Shown here in pieces: positions 45,879-58,700 of a stretch of 64,000 nucleotides of DNA (the stretch's first letter is position 1; every line of letters begins with the position of its first letter). The translations under genes and the position numbers were made by a program. Source of the DNA: Magnaporthiopsis rhizophila (Eukaryota; Ascomycota; Sordariomycetes; Magnaporthales; Magnaporthaceae); contig PYSS01000086.1 of assembly GCA_003049465.1 (NCBI GenBank), positions 110,590-174,589 on the forward strand, in the 5' to 3' direction. The notes beneath the pieces were generated by a model. It was not told where the DNA came from, did not search any database, and saw nothing but the letters and a program-made list of their open reading frames with translations.

Positions 45879-47310
45879 NNNNNNNNNNNNNNNNNNNNNN
45901 NNNNNNNNNNNNNNNNAAAAAAAAAAAAAAAAAAAAAAAAAACGAGAACTCCAAGATCATCTCCACAAAAGCCAACTCACATCCGCCAGTACTCGTGAAT
46001 GTTCTTGTTCCGCAGATCCTTGGGCACGTCGACCAGGAGCAGCTCGAGCTCGGCGGGAGTCCACCCGAGCGCGCGCGTGAAGAGGGCCAGGCTGAGGGCC
46101 TGGAGCCCTTGCGTGATATTCTCCAAGGTCCACTCGCCGATTTCCTTGTGCCTGGAGCCCTTGGGCCAGGTGCTCATCGGCCACTTGAACACCCGCTGCA
46201 CCACGTTGGTGAAGCCGGCATCCAGGAGCCGCTCCCGGTACGCGAGCCCCGAGTCCAGCCGGCTGCCCATCTTGTCCGACGCCTCGGCCATCAACGCGCT
46301 CCACTGGCACACGGCCGAGTCCGGGGCCAGGGTGCCGTCGTCGGAGCACATGGGGTAGATGGGGTCGAAGAGCTCGACCCAGCCGCCTGGCGTGAGGTTC
46401 CTGGACGCGTTTTTTTTCCTCTCTCTGGTGAGAAAGCTGAGCAGCGGTGATCGCGGGAAACAAAATGCGCTCACTGGTAGATCTGGCCAAACAGCTTGGG
46501 CCAGTCCTGAATCGATGCCGACATCATGCGAAGGTAGACGAAATCAAAGGTGTTGTTGAATGTCCACTCGGCCTCGATGTCATCAACATAAAAGGAGACG
46601 TTGGGAGGCACGCTGTTAGTTAGAAAATGGACATCTTGTCAGCAAGTCGCTTCTCACACCAACCGCCAGTCTCTGAACCTACAAGTATGGCTGGATCGGA
46701 CTGAGATCAACTCCGATTACCTATCGATAGACTCTCGTTAATAGGTAGCTCTCGCAACTCACTCCAACGCCCTCATGGCAATTTCACCACCGTACCTGCG
46801 TCTCGGGGTGCTCGTCGGCTGGATTTGAACTCTGGTTAGTAATTATTGGACGCCTGAAGCTTGTGTAACAAAAGATATTCAGACCAGAGACACACTCACC
46901 AAAGTCCATGGTCCAGATCTCAGTCCCACATCCAGCATCCAGGGCAAGATGGATTTGATGCCCGCCCTTGCCAGCTGGGCAGAGATAAAGCTGGTTGTCG
47001 GTCGTCAGCATGCACACGACGTGTTGAAGATCTGTGGTCATGTTACAGAGTAGTTACCGTCCCGCATTAGCCTTGTCTCACACTTAAACGACATGTCTGA
47101 GAGCAACAGCTGTCAGAGGAATTACGAACCAAGACGCTCGTTTTCGGCCTGGACGTCAGCGACCGGACAGGCTCTGTTAGTTCTCGATACCCCGACGGAT
47201 GCTTGCATATTCAAACACAGAGGTATTAAGGCCAAAGAGTTACATCATCGTTGGGAAGGATATATGCTGATGCATTGCCGAGTTTACAAAAGTTAGCACG
47301 GCGTATTTTT
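45772..47310 (-). pseudogene. LaeA-like SAM methyltransferase, 5' end lost or displaced
   Basis: Minus-strand exons that splice in frame: 47316-47244 (partial; reads CKLGNASAYILPNDD), 47148-47130 (19 nt), 47031-46900, 46818-46796 (23 nt), 46720-46683 (38 nt), 46612-46475, 46400-45981 and 45805-45772 (34 nt). Family signs: LPNDDAENERLDLQH, the SAM-binding LDAGCGTEIWTMDFG, ADEHPETQVIGVDLSPIQP, FDFVYLRMM, LTPGGWVELFD, and HEYWRIAITYGQKAEF at the C-terminus. The third Gly of the SAM motif is Glu. The first exon has no start codon and runs into the TIR of a DNA transposon at about 47317, with a TAA in frame just before. So the 5' part lies beyond the window or is gone. Not RIP-mutated itself. LaeA-type enzymes influence secondary metabolism; most paralogues are uncharacterised. 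Confidence 0.8.
45841..45942. repeat. Poly(A) run with a 38-N gap
   Basis: A run (45841-45878), Ns (45879-45916), A run (45917-45942). It lies inside the last intron of the methyltransferase gene, where the transcript would read U. Confidence 0.97.
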
Positions 47311-47420
47311 TATATAAGTCAGTGCACCCCCTGTCGGCCACCCCCCCCCCGACGGCCACCTGGCCAAGGCCCACTGCACCACCAACCCCGGTATATTTAA
47401 TTACAAATATTTACCTTTAT

Positions 47421-47789
47421 TTAACCAACCATAATGCAAAAGTGTACGGATTCCTGATCAGATTTTTCCTTTTTTTCAGATGCATTTTTATTCATCTTTA
47501 TAGCTTTATCCCTTGCTTGTGCAATTTGGCGTATATTTATAAAGGCCTGGTTCGGGTTCGGCACAACCTTTTTCATTTTGCGAGGGCGCTGCGCTTTTAA
47601 TTCGGCTTTTAACTGCCTGATTTTTTGCTGAGCCGTAGCCAATTTGAATTTACGCATTTTATACCTTTTTTGAAGCTTCCGGAAAAAAAGCCATGCTGTG
47701 GGATTTTGCGGGGTTTGGTTTTGGAAAATACTGATTTGGGTGGTTAGGTTTCGGTTTTGTTTGGAAATTTTCCAGCTAATTTGGGATAG
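47421..47789 (-). pseudogene. Pogo/Fot1 transposase, C-terminal segment
   Basis: After the LTR insertion site the frame continues SQISWKISKQNRNL and ends in a basic tail with QQKIRQLKAELKAQRPRKMKK, VVPNPNQAFINIRQIAQAR, the usual end of Fot1/pogo transposases. It is in frame with the segment at 54940-55219 when the retroelement and one TSD copy are removed. Confidence 0.85.
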
Positions 47790-48239
47790 TGTTACAAACG
47801 GTTCTCTGCTCCTAGGGTAAAATACGCTAGGAAAGGTGCTAAACAGTAACATTTCCACAAAATCGCTTGTGCTGGGATTAGAGTAATAACAAAGGTCTCG
47901 ATTGCTTGCCCAAGGGGGTGCTTTGGAATTAATTTAGGTTAATTAATACCAAAGCCTTAGTTAAAATTACCTAACATAAGGAAAACCCTCCCTTATATAC
48001 CCGTAAATTTTTATACCATATCTGTATTATGTTTGTTATGTTTATAGCAAATATATCACCGTGCTATATTTGTTATATTTATAACAAATATATCGCCCGT
48101 GCTTAGGTAAATGCCTAGTTACGTAACTCTTTTCTGGCTTTGGTTATTTAGGTTTTTGGCTTTTATAACTGCGGGGTAAAAGCATCCTGCTAGGGGTTAG
48201 CCCCAGCCCTTTTGTTTTTTGCCAGCTGCAGTCGTAATA
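47790..48239 (-). repeat. Element 1, 3' LTR (RIP-mutated)
   Basis: 450 bp, same length as the right LTR. The two differ mainly by transitions, and this copy is the more AT-rich; the end is GTAATA in place of GTAACA. Confidence 0.95.
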
Positions 48240-49765
48240 TTAGGTTTTCCTTTTTAGGCCAAATCCTTTTGGCCAAAACCCGCAACCCCCTTTTTTTGTT
48301 AGTAATAAATGCTTTTTTTCCTTACTATCTCCCGTTCTTGTTCCTTTTTGATAAAATAACTGGTCGGGTGCAAAAACATAAGCCGGCATTTTTAACCATT
48401 CGTTAAAATAACCTTTTTGTTTCCATTATTTTGTTTTTTATTATTATACCTTTTTGTTCCAACTGTAAGGCCGATAATTTTGCTTATTGTAACGTATTTT
48501 TACGCAACCGTTCGCGTTACAACCGGTACGTTCGCCTCGGGCACTTTCGTTGCAACGTTCTGGGCCCATTTCCCGAGCACCTTTTTTTTTACAGCACTCA
48601 GCACGCTTGCATAAAAAAAAAGCTAAAAACCGCAAAAAAAAAACATCGGTCGATAAATGCAAAAATTAAGCATTTTTATAAGCAAAAAAAATAGTAGCAT
48701 AAAAAATTAACCCGTGCAATCCGCCGCAAAATTAATAGTATTAAAAAACTGGAGCGGGTTAAACAGAAAAAGGCCAAAAAAGCAGCCATACAGGCCTTTA
48801 CTGCACCCTTAAATTTGCTGGTTCCCAATTTTCCTTTATTATCTCCGAGCTAGGCCAATCATAGGGCAATCCCTAATTTTGATTTGTTAACCCTGCTTTA
48901 ACCAGGTAAATTATTTTGGTACTAGCATTCCAAGCCGAAATCCGAATTTTAGCACTGGTATTAACTTTTTACCAAAAACCTTTTATTAATATTCCTTAAA
49001 AGTTTTTGGTGCACTTTTTAGGTTTATTTTTTCTTTTTAAATACTTTTTTTAATTCTGTACCCGGCCTATTTAACCAAATAATGCTTAATTCCATTAATA
49101 ATTTTTTTGTCCAAAATTTTTTCGATTTTGTACTTCTATTTTGGGTTAATTTTTACTAATTTATTGCTTTTAGACCCTAATAATGCTAATTTAAACAAAT
49201 TAATATAAAAAACCGGATGGTTTTTTATAATTAATAATAGCTAAAATTCGTAATTAATATCAAAAACCCTTCTTAAAATTTTAAACAGTTCTAATTTTTT
49301 ATAATTTAACTTATTATTTGATCGTTTTATTTTAATATTATATTAAAAAAGATAAACGTTATTCCTTTTTTTAAAAATCGGTTTTTTAATCCTTTTTTTA
49401 TTAATTTGCATAAATATGCGCTATTGCAATTTTTCTAATTTTGCTTGGAGGTTTTTGTGCAGCTTGGTAAATTTTTTTACCTGTATTTCTGCTATTAAGG
49501 CATATAATCCTGCCCTGGGTTTTTTATACACCATAAATATATACCCGTAATTTGTACAGAACAGTATAATTTCTGTACTTTCGTATATTAAACTATTATA
49601 AACAAATTATGCTATAAAAAATAATTATACCCAATTATTTTATTTATAATTAATAAAATATTATAAATATTATTTTATAATTTGATTTGTTCGTTTTATT
49701 TATTTATCTGTTTAAGGATAATAAATTATAAAAAAGGCATATTTTGCGCTTAAATTGGTTATAAA

Positions 49766-50005
49766 TTATTTCCAAAACTTATTATTAAATAATTTGTTTC
49801 GATTTAAAATTATACAATTTAACATTCCGTATTTTGCAATTATATTCCGGACAAAAATATAAGCTAAATTTATAACCTTTGCATTTTCCTTAAACGGCAG
49901 GTATATAGCATATTTAATAAATCGATCGATTACCACCATAATATTATTATACTGGACATTTATAAGGGATTTTTTTAATTTAAATAGCCCTGTGATAAAA
50001 TCCAT
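49766..50005 (-). pseudogene. Integrase core remnant of element 1
   Basis: 79 codons open. The layout MDFITGLFKLKK, VVIDRFIKYAIYLPF, IAKYGMLNCIILNRNKLFNNKFWK matches the DDE integrase of Ty3/gypsy elements; the second catalytic Asp of the usual SDRD motif reads Asn (LNRN), the G-to-A change expected of RIP. Confidence 0.88.
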
Positions 50006-53000
50006 CGTAACTTTTTGCTATATTTTGCTAAATGCTGGCAAAAATTATAATAATCCATAAAGTTTATACCTATTGGCTTTATTTTTTGCATAATTCTCGC
50101 AATCCTTAATTGCATTCTGTATTTTGGCACAAATTTTTATAAACCTATAATACTGCCAAAATTTTTTCCAGGTTTTAATAATCCCCTAATATTTATTAGT
50201 TATTTAGCTATAAATCTGCTGGATTTTTTCTGGGATTCAATTTTTCTGTCGAATTATTTTGGCCAACGCCCGCTGTGCCAAAATCAGGGATTTATTTGAT
50301 CCTTTGGCCAAAATTATGCATATTTTTGGTGGCATATCCACCTAATAGTTTAATCAATAATTTAAAGCATTTGCTTGGCCGTTTTTTAACCTTTTCCTAA
50401 TCTTAATTCGGAGGTTATAATTTTAAAAAAATTAGCTTCACCGGATTTATCTTTTATTTAGCATTTGGCTGGTGGTGAATTGTAACAGGTTTTTATAATT
50501 GGTATATATTATAATTTGGTGATTAGCTCCGCACAAATATACCCTTCATTTTTCCAAAGCTTTGATAATAATAAGGAGTTTTTTGATATAAATTTGGTAA
50601 TTTAATTTAGATTTATTTAATTTTTGCAAAAAAAATGCGCAAAAGTGCAGCCTTTTTTAATCGTTTTGCTGTTTTAGCTATCCTTTAATAGCAAAATCCG
50701 ATATATTAATTTCAATTTTAAAGGGTTTTTTAAATCTGGTATTACTAATACCGGTATTTGGATAATAGCTTTTTTTAGCAAATCAAAAATTATTTATTTT
50801 TGTATTCCTTAATGGAATTGGGTATTATTTTTGGTAAGATCCGTAAATGGTATAGCCTTTTTGCTAAAATTTTGGATAAACCTTCGGTAAAAGTTTAAAA
50901 ATTTTAAAAAGCTTTATATTTTTTTAATTGTGGTGGGTACAGGCCAGTTTTTTATTGCCTGTACCTTTTTGGGTTTTATCCGGATTTTTTTTGTTTAATA
51001 ATAAATCCGAGGAAAATTATTTTTAAAAAATGCTATATATATTTGCTCGGATTAATTAGGAGCTTTGCATTTTGCAACTTTTGCAATATTTTATATACGT
51101 ATTATTTGTGTTTTTTTAGCATTTTTGAAAAAATTAAAATATTATTTAGGTATATAAGGATAAAAATATCAAAATATTTTTATAATACATAATTAATTAT
51201 TTGTTAAAATATAACTGATACATTGGTAAATCCAAAAGTTATTACCAATAATTCGAAAATTTTAAGTTTAATTCGAAAAGCGGTTTTCCATTTATTACTT
51301 TTTTTAATCCTTAACAGGCCATAAGCTTTGCAGAAATTTAGGGCTATAAACCACCAATTTTTCCCGAACTTATTTTTAAATTTATTAATTAAAGGTAAAA
51401 AATACCGATTTTTTATTATTTTTTAATTTAACGGATAATAATCGATATATATCCGTTTTTCCCCGTTTTTTTTAGGAATAAACAAAATTTTGTATTTTAT
51501 AAAGGAGTTAAAAGGTTTGATAAATCCTTTTTTAACTTTTTTTTTAACTATTTTTATAATAACTTTTTTTTACCAAGGGTTTAATTAATATAATTTTTGG
51601 TATTTAAATTAAATTCCCGGTTTAAGTTTAATTTTATAGTTAAATGATCCGTATTCCGGTAATACCATTTCCAAATTTTTCTGAAACAATTTTCAGTACT
51701 TATAATATTTCTCAGGAACATTTTTAAATTTATCCTTAATAATTCCCTGTTTATTAGGTTTATTTGCATTCATATTTACTGATATTTTGGTTAGTACGGT
51801 TTGCCAGGATTAATTGCCATATTTTGCTGCTGTTACGGTTGCCTTTTTTAATATCCAATTTTTATTATCCGGGATTTATAACTATTGGGCTTCCTTATTG
51901 GTTAATAGCAACTCCCTTTATTAAATTTGTTCGGTAACCTAATTTATTAAAGGGTTATATTTTTTAAATTATAAAAAGCCTAAAATCAGATTTTCCCCTC
52001 CTATATTTATAACATTTAAAATTATTTTGCAAAATTTTCCTAAAAATTAAAACTTGAATTGATCAGTTTTAATATCGATCCTTCCTTTATTAAATGTAAC
52101 TGGCTTTTATTTTATTATTATAAGGTTGTATAATTCCTTTTTTTAACGTATTAAAATGCCGTACTTTTTTATTACTTTTGGTAAAAAATAATTTTTTTGG
52201 GCTTCGCAATCAATCATAATTTTTATTTTTTATTTTTTCCAGTATATTATTGTTTTAATATATTTGTATTAATTATTAATCGTTATTATTAAGGTTCTTA
52301 TTAATCGCTATTATTTTACCTATGCCTTTTTTTCGGGTGAACCCTTTAATTTTTTGCTTAGAGTGCCCTTTTCCGGTTTCCGGTTACCTTTATTAAACGG
52401 ATAAATCCATCCGTCCAAATCCGCGCTTTTTCCTCCATATAAATTTTGTATTTCAGTTTCCTGTATATCCGGTATATAAAAATTTTTGCCATATATATTA
52501 TAAGATACGCTGGTAATAGCTTAAAAATTATTACAAAATTTTTATAACCTATTTTTACCATCCACCATTTCGAAAACTGGTATTTTTATCATAGGTATTG
52601 CACTGGTCCTTTCCCTTTTTTTTGTAGGAAAAAATTGTGTTTCAGTTTTTTGGCCATATGTTACTTATAATTATTATACAGGTATTTGGCCCAAAAAAGT
52701 TTATTATAATGGCCCGCACCGGGGTTTATATTTTTATAGTTTAGCATATATGGCTATACTAATTATTAGTTCAGGTTTGGAATATTTTTAAATGATACCC
52801 TATAATAGGTAACCGATTGATTATTTTTTAACCAATTTAGGGGCTTTTTTTTATTGTTTTACGCTGTTTTTTTGCACACCAAACTGCTAATAAATTTGGG
52901 CTATCCCCAAAACCACTGATTTATTTCCGAAAACCATTGGTTAAATTTTTGCTGGAGTTTTTTAAAATTAACAATTTATTATTTTTTGCTGGATTTTTTA

Positions 53001-53928
53001 TTATTAAAATTTATTTTTGCAGCTTTTTAAAACCCTATTAAATCCAGCTTTTTTTTCTGGGCTTGCAATAAATGCGTCTGGCTTAAAAATTGTTCCATTT
53101 TTGCATTTGTATTTAAGTTTTCATTAGGATTATTAATTAAAATGTTTGATACGCTTTTGCACCGGGCTAATTTTTTAAATTTCCTATTTTGTTTTTTAAA
53201 TTCCTTCGAAACATGTGCTATTATATTATCCTTTTTTTCGGATATTATAAAATTGGTGGTTATCCTGCTTTTTTTTTGGTTACCAATCCGGGGTTAATCG
53301 ATTTATTATATTATAGCAATTTATTATTTTGGGTGGTACCCTATAGCTTTTTTATCGAAACAATAAACCATACAATTTTTATCAAAATAATAAGTTCAGC
53401 TGAACGATGCTTTGGAATATAGGCTCTTTTTTTCGTTTATTATATTGCCCTGGGTAAGGCCGGAGTTACGGGATCGTGTTTTTTTGGCGCACTTTTTTGG
53501 CAAAAAATAGCCGTTTGTTGGTTTTTTTGCGAATAATCTTTTTTAATATGTTCTTTTTTCCTATATTTGAAATATTTCCCATTTTTTGGGTTTTTGAACC
53601 TGATATGCTTTTATTTTTTTTGCTGGTATATAGCTCCAATACTAAGATTTATAAGTTCAAAATGTATACCGTAAACCATAGATTATTATTATTTTGCTTT
53701 TTTATGGTTAGTTTTGTTATTTTGTGCTATTAGCTTGGTTTGCTGAACTTTTTTCTCAAAGCAGCATTTGTACAGTTTATTATTAATACGAACGGCTATA
53801 ATAATATAATCGACAAAATTTTTAGGTTGTTCCTGTTTGGACAGCTTATTTTTCACGTTATTTTTTAGCCTCTGATAAAACTGGGTTATTTTGGTATTTT
53901 TCGTCCAATCGAGCTTGTTAATCAGTTA

Positions 53929-54153
53929 TTAGAATTTAAAAATATAGGTTAATGCGGGGCTTTTTTGCCGGAGCTGAAGTAATTTTCTTTCGGCCACCCA
54001 TTTTTTATCGATTTGCCCGAAAATTTTGGCAATTTTTTCGCCGAACTTCTCAAAATTGGCAAATATTAGCTTGGTTTTTTCCTTGGATTTATTATGCCCT
54101 TTTAAATAATTAAACCAAATGGGTTCGAACCAATCCTTAACCTTACCATCCAA
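53929..54153 (-). pseudogene. Gag remnant of element 1
   Basis: 74 codons: GKVKDWFEPIWFNYLKG, IFANFEKFGEKIAKIFG, KKWVAERKLLQLRQKSPA, the retrotransposon gag pattern (GxAxxWFEP...AERKLxxLRQ). A near-identical pattern occurs in element 2 at about 56030-56220. Confidence 0.85.
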
Positions 54154-54489
54154 ATGCGTGGCTATATAGGCAATTTTTTGCTTTTCCCGCTAAAAATGGT
54201 CTTAATAAAACAAAAAGTACCCTTTGTATTCGGTTATAAACGTTTTAATTTTGCTTTTTTTCCTATTATATTTATTAGGCAAGGAGAATTTGTAAAATTT
54301 AACGGCAATATAAGGCTTGGTTTAAGCTCCCTTAAATCTTTCGATTTTCGTGATAAATGCTTGCATAACCGCCAAAAAATTATTATACAATTTCCCAGCG
54401 ATAATAATACCCTCGGGTTTTTTACCTGCGATCGATATAATTGCTACTATTTGTTACTTTCGGTAAATATTAAACAGGATCAATCAAAA

Positions 54490-54939
54490 TGTTACAAATG
54501 GTTTTCTGCTTTTAGGGTAAAATACGCTAGGAAAGGTGCTAAGCAGTAACATTTCCACAAAATTGCTTGTGCTGGGATTAAAATAGTAACAAAGGTCTCG
54601 ATTGCTTGCCTAAGAGGGTGCTTTGGAGCTAACTTAGGTTAACTAATGCCGAAGCCTCAGTTAAAATTACCTAATATAAAGGAAACCCTTCTTTATATAC
54701 CCGTAAATTTTCATACCATATTTGTGCTATATTTGCTATATTCATAATAAATATATCACTGTGCTATATTTGCTATGTTTATAGCAAACATATCGCCCGT
54801 GCTTAGGTAAGTGCCTAGTCACGTGACTCCTTCCTGGCCTTGGTCATTCAGGCCTTTAGCCTTTATGACTGCGGGGTAAAGGCACCCTGCTGGGGGTTAG
54901 CCCCAGCCCTTCTGTCCCCTGCCAGCTGCGGTCGTAACA
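54490..54939 (-). repeat. Element 1, 5' LTR
   Basis: 450 bp, less mutated than its partner, particularly over its right half (54800-54939), which is still GC-rich. It is flanked outside by the GATAG duplication. Confidence 0.95.
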
Positions 54940-55219
54940 GATAGCCAGAAAAGGACCTTTAAATGTTTTTTGGCCCTATTATTTTTAGTGGATTATTGAA
55001 TTGCGGATCGCCAGCTGTTTTGGTTGGAATTTTTAAGCAAAAGCCGGTTTATAAGCGGTTTAAGCAGATTGTATGGTTAAAGGCCTATTGCCCGCCACCC
55101 TGCTGCAATTATATAAGGGGTAAAGGTTTTGGTGCATATATAAATATAAGCTGTTAAAAATTGGCATTTTCTCATTATTGTAAAGCAGGTAAATAAAATT
55201 TGGGACCCTAGTTTTTGGC
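54940..55219 (-). pseudogene. Pogo/Fot1 transposase, segment between the two retroelements
   Basis: On the minus strand it continues YRQKLG ... LTAYIYICTK, AAGWRAIGL, PYNLLKPLINRLLL and joins to FWLSQISWK across element 1. Premature stop after AAGWRAIGL. The GWRA-GL block is typical of this family. Confidence 0.85.
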
Positions 55220-55224
55220 GGTAA

Positions 55225-55701
55225 TGTTACGACCATAGCAGGCAAAGGACAGAGGGGCTGGGGCTAAACCCTAGCGGGATGCCCTTACCCTGCAGTTATA
55301 AAGGCCAGGGGCCGAATGATTAAGGCCAAGCTGGCACAGGAAGTTACGTGATTAGGCATTTACCTAAGCAAGGGTGATATGTGAGATATGAATATATTAC
55401 ACATATCACTAGGCAGGGTGGTGATATGTTTGATATAAATATATTAAATATAGCACAAATATAGTATGGGAATTTATGGGTATATAAGGAGGGATTTTTT
55501 ATTGTGTTGGTTAAATTTTAACTGAAGTTTCGGTATTAGTTAACCTAAGTTAGTTCCAAGGCACCTTTTTGGATAAGTAATAACAGATAATTGTTTTATC
55601 AGGATCCTTAAACCTTGTGCAAGGCAACCTTGCAATTTAGTACTGTTTAATACCGCTTTTAGGTGCTTTATTTTAGGAGCAGAAGGCCTGTGATTGTAAT
55701 A
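55225..55701 (+). repeat. Element 2, 5' LTR
   Basis: 477 bp, TGTTACGACC... to ...GTAATA. Differences to the 3' LTR are transitions. Confidence 0.95.
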
Positions 55702-58700
55702 TTTTAACTGATCCTGTTCAGTATTTACCGAAGGTAACGAGCAGTAGTAATTATAGTAATTGTAGCCAAAAAAATCGAGATTATTATTATCGATAGTACG
55801 GATTATAATAATCCTGCTTTAGCCCTGAAAGTTTTTATTGAAAAATTTAAGGAATTTAAAAAATAGCCCAAAATTATCCCTATTTATAAGTTCCTTATTT
55901 CGGATAAGTATAACGGAAAAAAAAAAATTTAAAATTTTTTTTACGAAATGCAAAAGTTATTTTAAGTTTTATTAGGATAGTTTTCAGAACGATTACCAAA
56001 AAGTGGCTTATGCTGCTATTTGTTTTAATGGCAAAGTTAAGGACTGGTTCGAATTTGTGTGGGCTGATTATTTTAAGGGAAATAACAAGTTAAGCAAATT
56101 TATTAAGCTAATTTTTGCAAATTTTGAAAAGTTTGGCAAAAAAATTGCCAAAATGTTCGGATAAATGGACAAAAAATAAATAACCGAAAGAAAATTATTT
56201 TAGTTGCGCCAAAAGGGCCCAGCATTTATTTATACTGCCAAATTTTAGTAATTTGTTAATAAATTTAACTGGACGAAAAATATTAAAATATTTTAATTTT
56301 ACCAGGGATTAAGGAATAATATGAAAAATAAGTTAGCCAAAAAAAAAGGCCCAAAAATTTTGTCGATTATATTATTAAGGTTATTTATATTAGTAATAAA
56401 TTATATAAATGATACCTGGAGAAAAAAGTTTAATAATCCTAATTAGTGCGATAAAATAATAAGGCAAACCAAAAAAAAACCAAATAATAATAATTTATTG
56501 CGCATGGGATGCATTTGGAATTTATAAATTTGTTTGCAAAGGTTATATACCCCTAATAATAAAAAAAGCAGCATAAAAAACAGAAATATATTAAATAATA
56601 AAATACTAAAAACAAAAAATGCTTTAAATACGGATAATAAGGATATATTAAAAAGGATTATTTTTAAAAATAATTTGCAGCTATCCGATACACGGATCAG
56701 GAAAAAAATTTATATCCAAAATTTTTATTTAGCTGGATTTATTATTTTGATAATAAATATTTTATGCATAAATTAGATAAGGATAAATTAGGTTAGTATT
56801 TTTAATAATGTTTAGCTGTTACCCAATAAATTAACGGGTTAAACAGGATATTTATAATAGCCGAATTTGAAAAATTAAAAAAATAAAAAGTGCGGAAAAC
56901 TATTTTTAAAAATAATCCTAAAACTTTATAAAAAGAATAATGTGTTATTTAGCAAATTTTAATTATATTTAGGGGCTTATTGATCCAAAATAAAATATTG
57001 GATATATCGGTTAAAAATGGTGAAAAAAGTTTTGATTAAAAATTGTTTGGCCAAAGGCATTTAACCAAAGGGCCGGATAATAAAGGTTTCGAGCTGGGCA
57101 AATTTTGGGCATTTATAAAAAAAAATCCCAAAAAGTATAAAAAATAAAGCACAAAAATAATGGGTAAAAAAAACGTATATTACGATTAGCAATAAGGATA
57201 AAATATTTTACCAAAAAATTTATACTTATATTTATAAGGTGCTGGCGTATTTATTATTCGAGATATGGCCCAGTAATCCGGAAAAATTTGGAAATTGCAA
57301 ATTATATTGCAGGGTGCCTGTAATGGAAAATAACGGTCGATATTTAAATTAGAACCAAAATAATCAAATTATTATTTATTACGAAAAAAATATATATTAA
57401 GCACAGTATTAGGAAAATAACCCATTTTTATACTAATAAGGTTATATAATTAATAAGGATTATAAAAATTTGGCGATAAACGGCAAAGGGTATGCAGGAA
57501 TTTTTTGGGCAAAATATTTATATTACGGTTGCAGTAATTATTTGCCCAAAAAGCTGAAAAACAATTAATTTTTAATAAAAAATAGCGAAAAATTTCAAGG
57601 CCTGCTAAAATAGGAATAATAATTGCCTAAATGGCAAATTATATTCCGCAATTGTATTAAAAAAACAGCAATATTCGCTTTAATACCTTATTATTTTATG
57701 GTATGCGTAGCAGGGTTATTGTTATATTATGTTTGCCAAAAACCAAAATATAAATGCTATACCGAAAAAAAGGCCAGAAATTGGCAAACCGAACAGCTTT
57801 ATCCCGGTTACCAGTATAAGCCAAAAAATTAAAATATTTTACCGGAACAAAGGTTTGGTATGGATAAAAAAAAAACAAATTAAAAAGATCCTAATAAAAA
57901 TTATAGCAAATTATTTATTTTATATTAGGAAAATGGTTAGGTGGCAAAAATAATAATTAATAATAATGATCGATTGCGGGTTTAATAAAAATTATATTAT
58001 ATTAGAAATAATAATAAAGTATAGTATATCGATACGATAAAAATAATAATTATACAGTTTTGGAATTGTGGAAAAAAAACCAGTTATTTATAACGGTAAA
58101 ATAATTAATTTGGAAATAAATTAATTTAAGTTTAAAATTGCAGGGAAAATTTGCAAGGTTACCCTGAATGTTATAAATATAAAAGGAAAGGATTTAATTT
58201 TGGGTTTTCCCTAATTTAAAAAATTTAATTCTTTAATAAATTGGGTTTTGGAGAAAATTTAATGGAGGAAATTATTATCGGAAAATAAAAAAACCTAATA
58301 GTTATAGGCCCCGAATTATAAAAAATAAAAGCCAGACAGGGTTATTATAACAATAGCAGAATTTAGCAATTAATCCTGGCAAATTACACCGATAGATTTA
58401 TACCTATCAGGCAATATCGGCCTTAACAGCAAAAAATCCTAAAAATAAAGGACAGGTTATAAAAAAAATACAACCAAAATTATAACCAAAAAACGGAGGT
58501 AATAAAAAATTGCAACCAGGATTATAATTAGCTTAATAAACAGGCATATTAGCACCTAAAAAATATTTTTGAAAAATATTATCAGTACTGAAAATTGTTC
58601 CAAAAAAGTTTGGAAATAGGGTTTTCGGAATATAAACCGTTTGATTACAAAATCAAGTTTAAACCAAAAGTATAATTTAATTATTAAAAATTGTACTGGT

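Larger units (their letters stand above)
47790..54939 (-). mobile_element. Ty3/gypsy chromovirus element 1 (RIP-degraded)
   Basis: 7150 bp, bounded by 450-bp LTRs (47790-48239 and 54490-54939; TGTTAC...GTAACA ends) and a perfect 5-bp target duplication GATAG at 47785-47789 and 54940-54944. It reads on the minus strand, so the right LTR is the 5' LTR. Internal remnants in order: a gag-like segment (54153-53929, KVKDWFEPIWFNYLKGHNK), RT region, an integrase core (50005-49766, VVIDRFIKYAIYLPFKENAK ... IAKYGMLNCIILNRNKLF), and a chromodomain remnant near 49100. C-to-T/G-to-A changes leave no long ORF. Inserted into the pogo transposase gene. Confidence 0.95.

Noticed and set aside
46820..46850. 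T-arm-like string GGATTTGAACTC suggesting a tRNA
   Set aside because: No acceptor, D or anticodon arms pair; it lies in an intron of the methyltransferase gene.
48212..54549. Several 60-130 codon ORFs in the AT-rich block
   Set aside because: Fragments of RIP-mutated retroelement 1, mostly off-frame; only gag and integrase remnants are informative.
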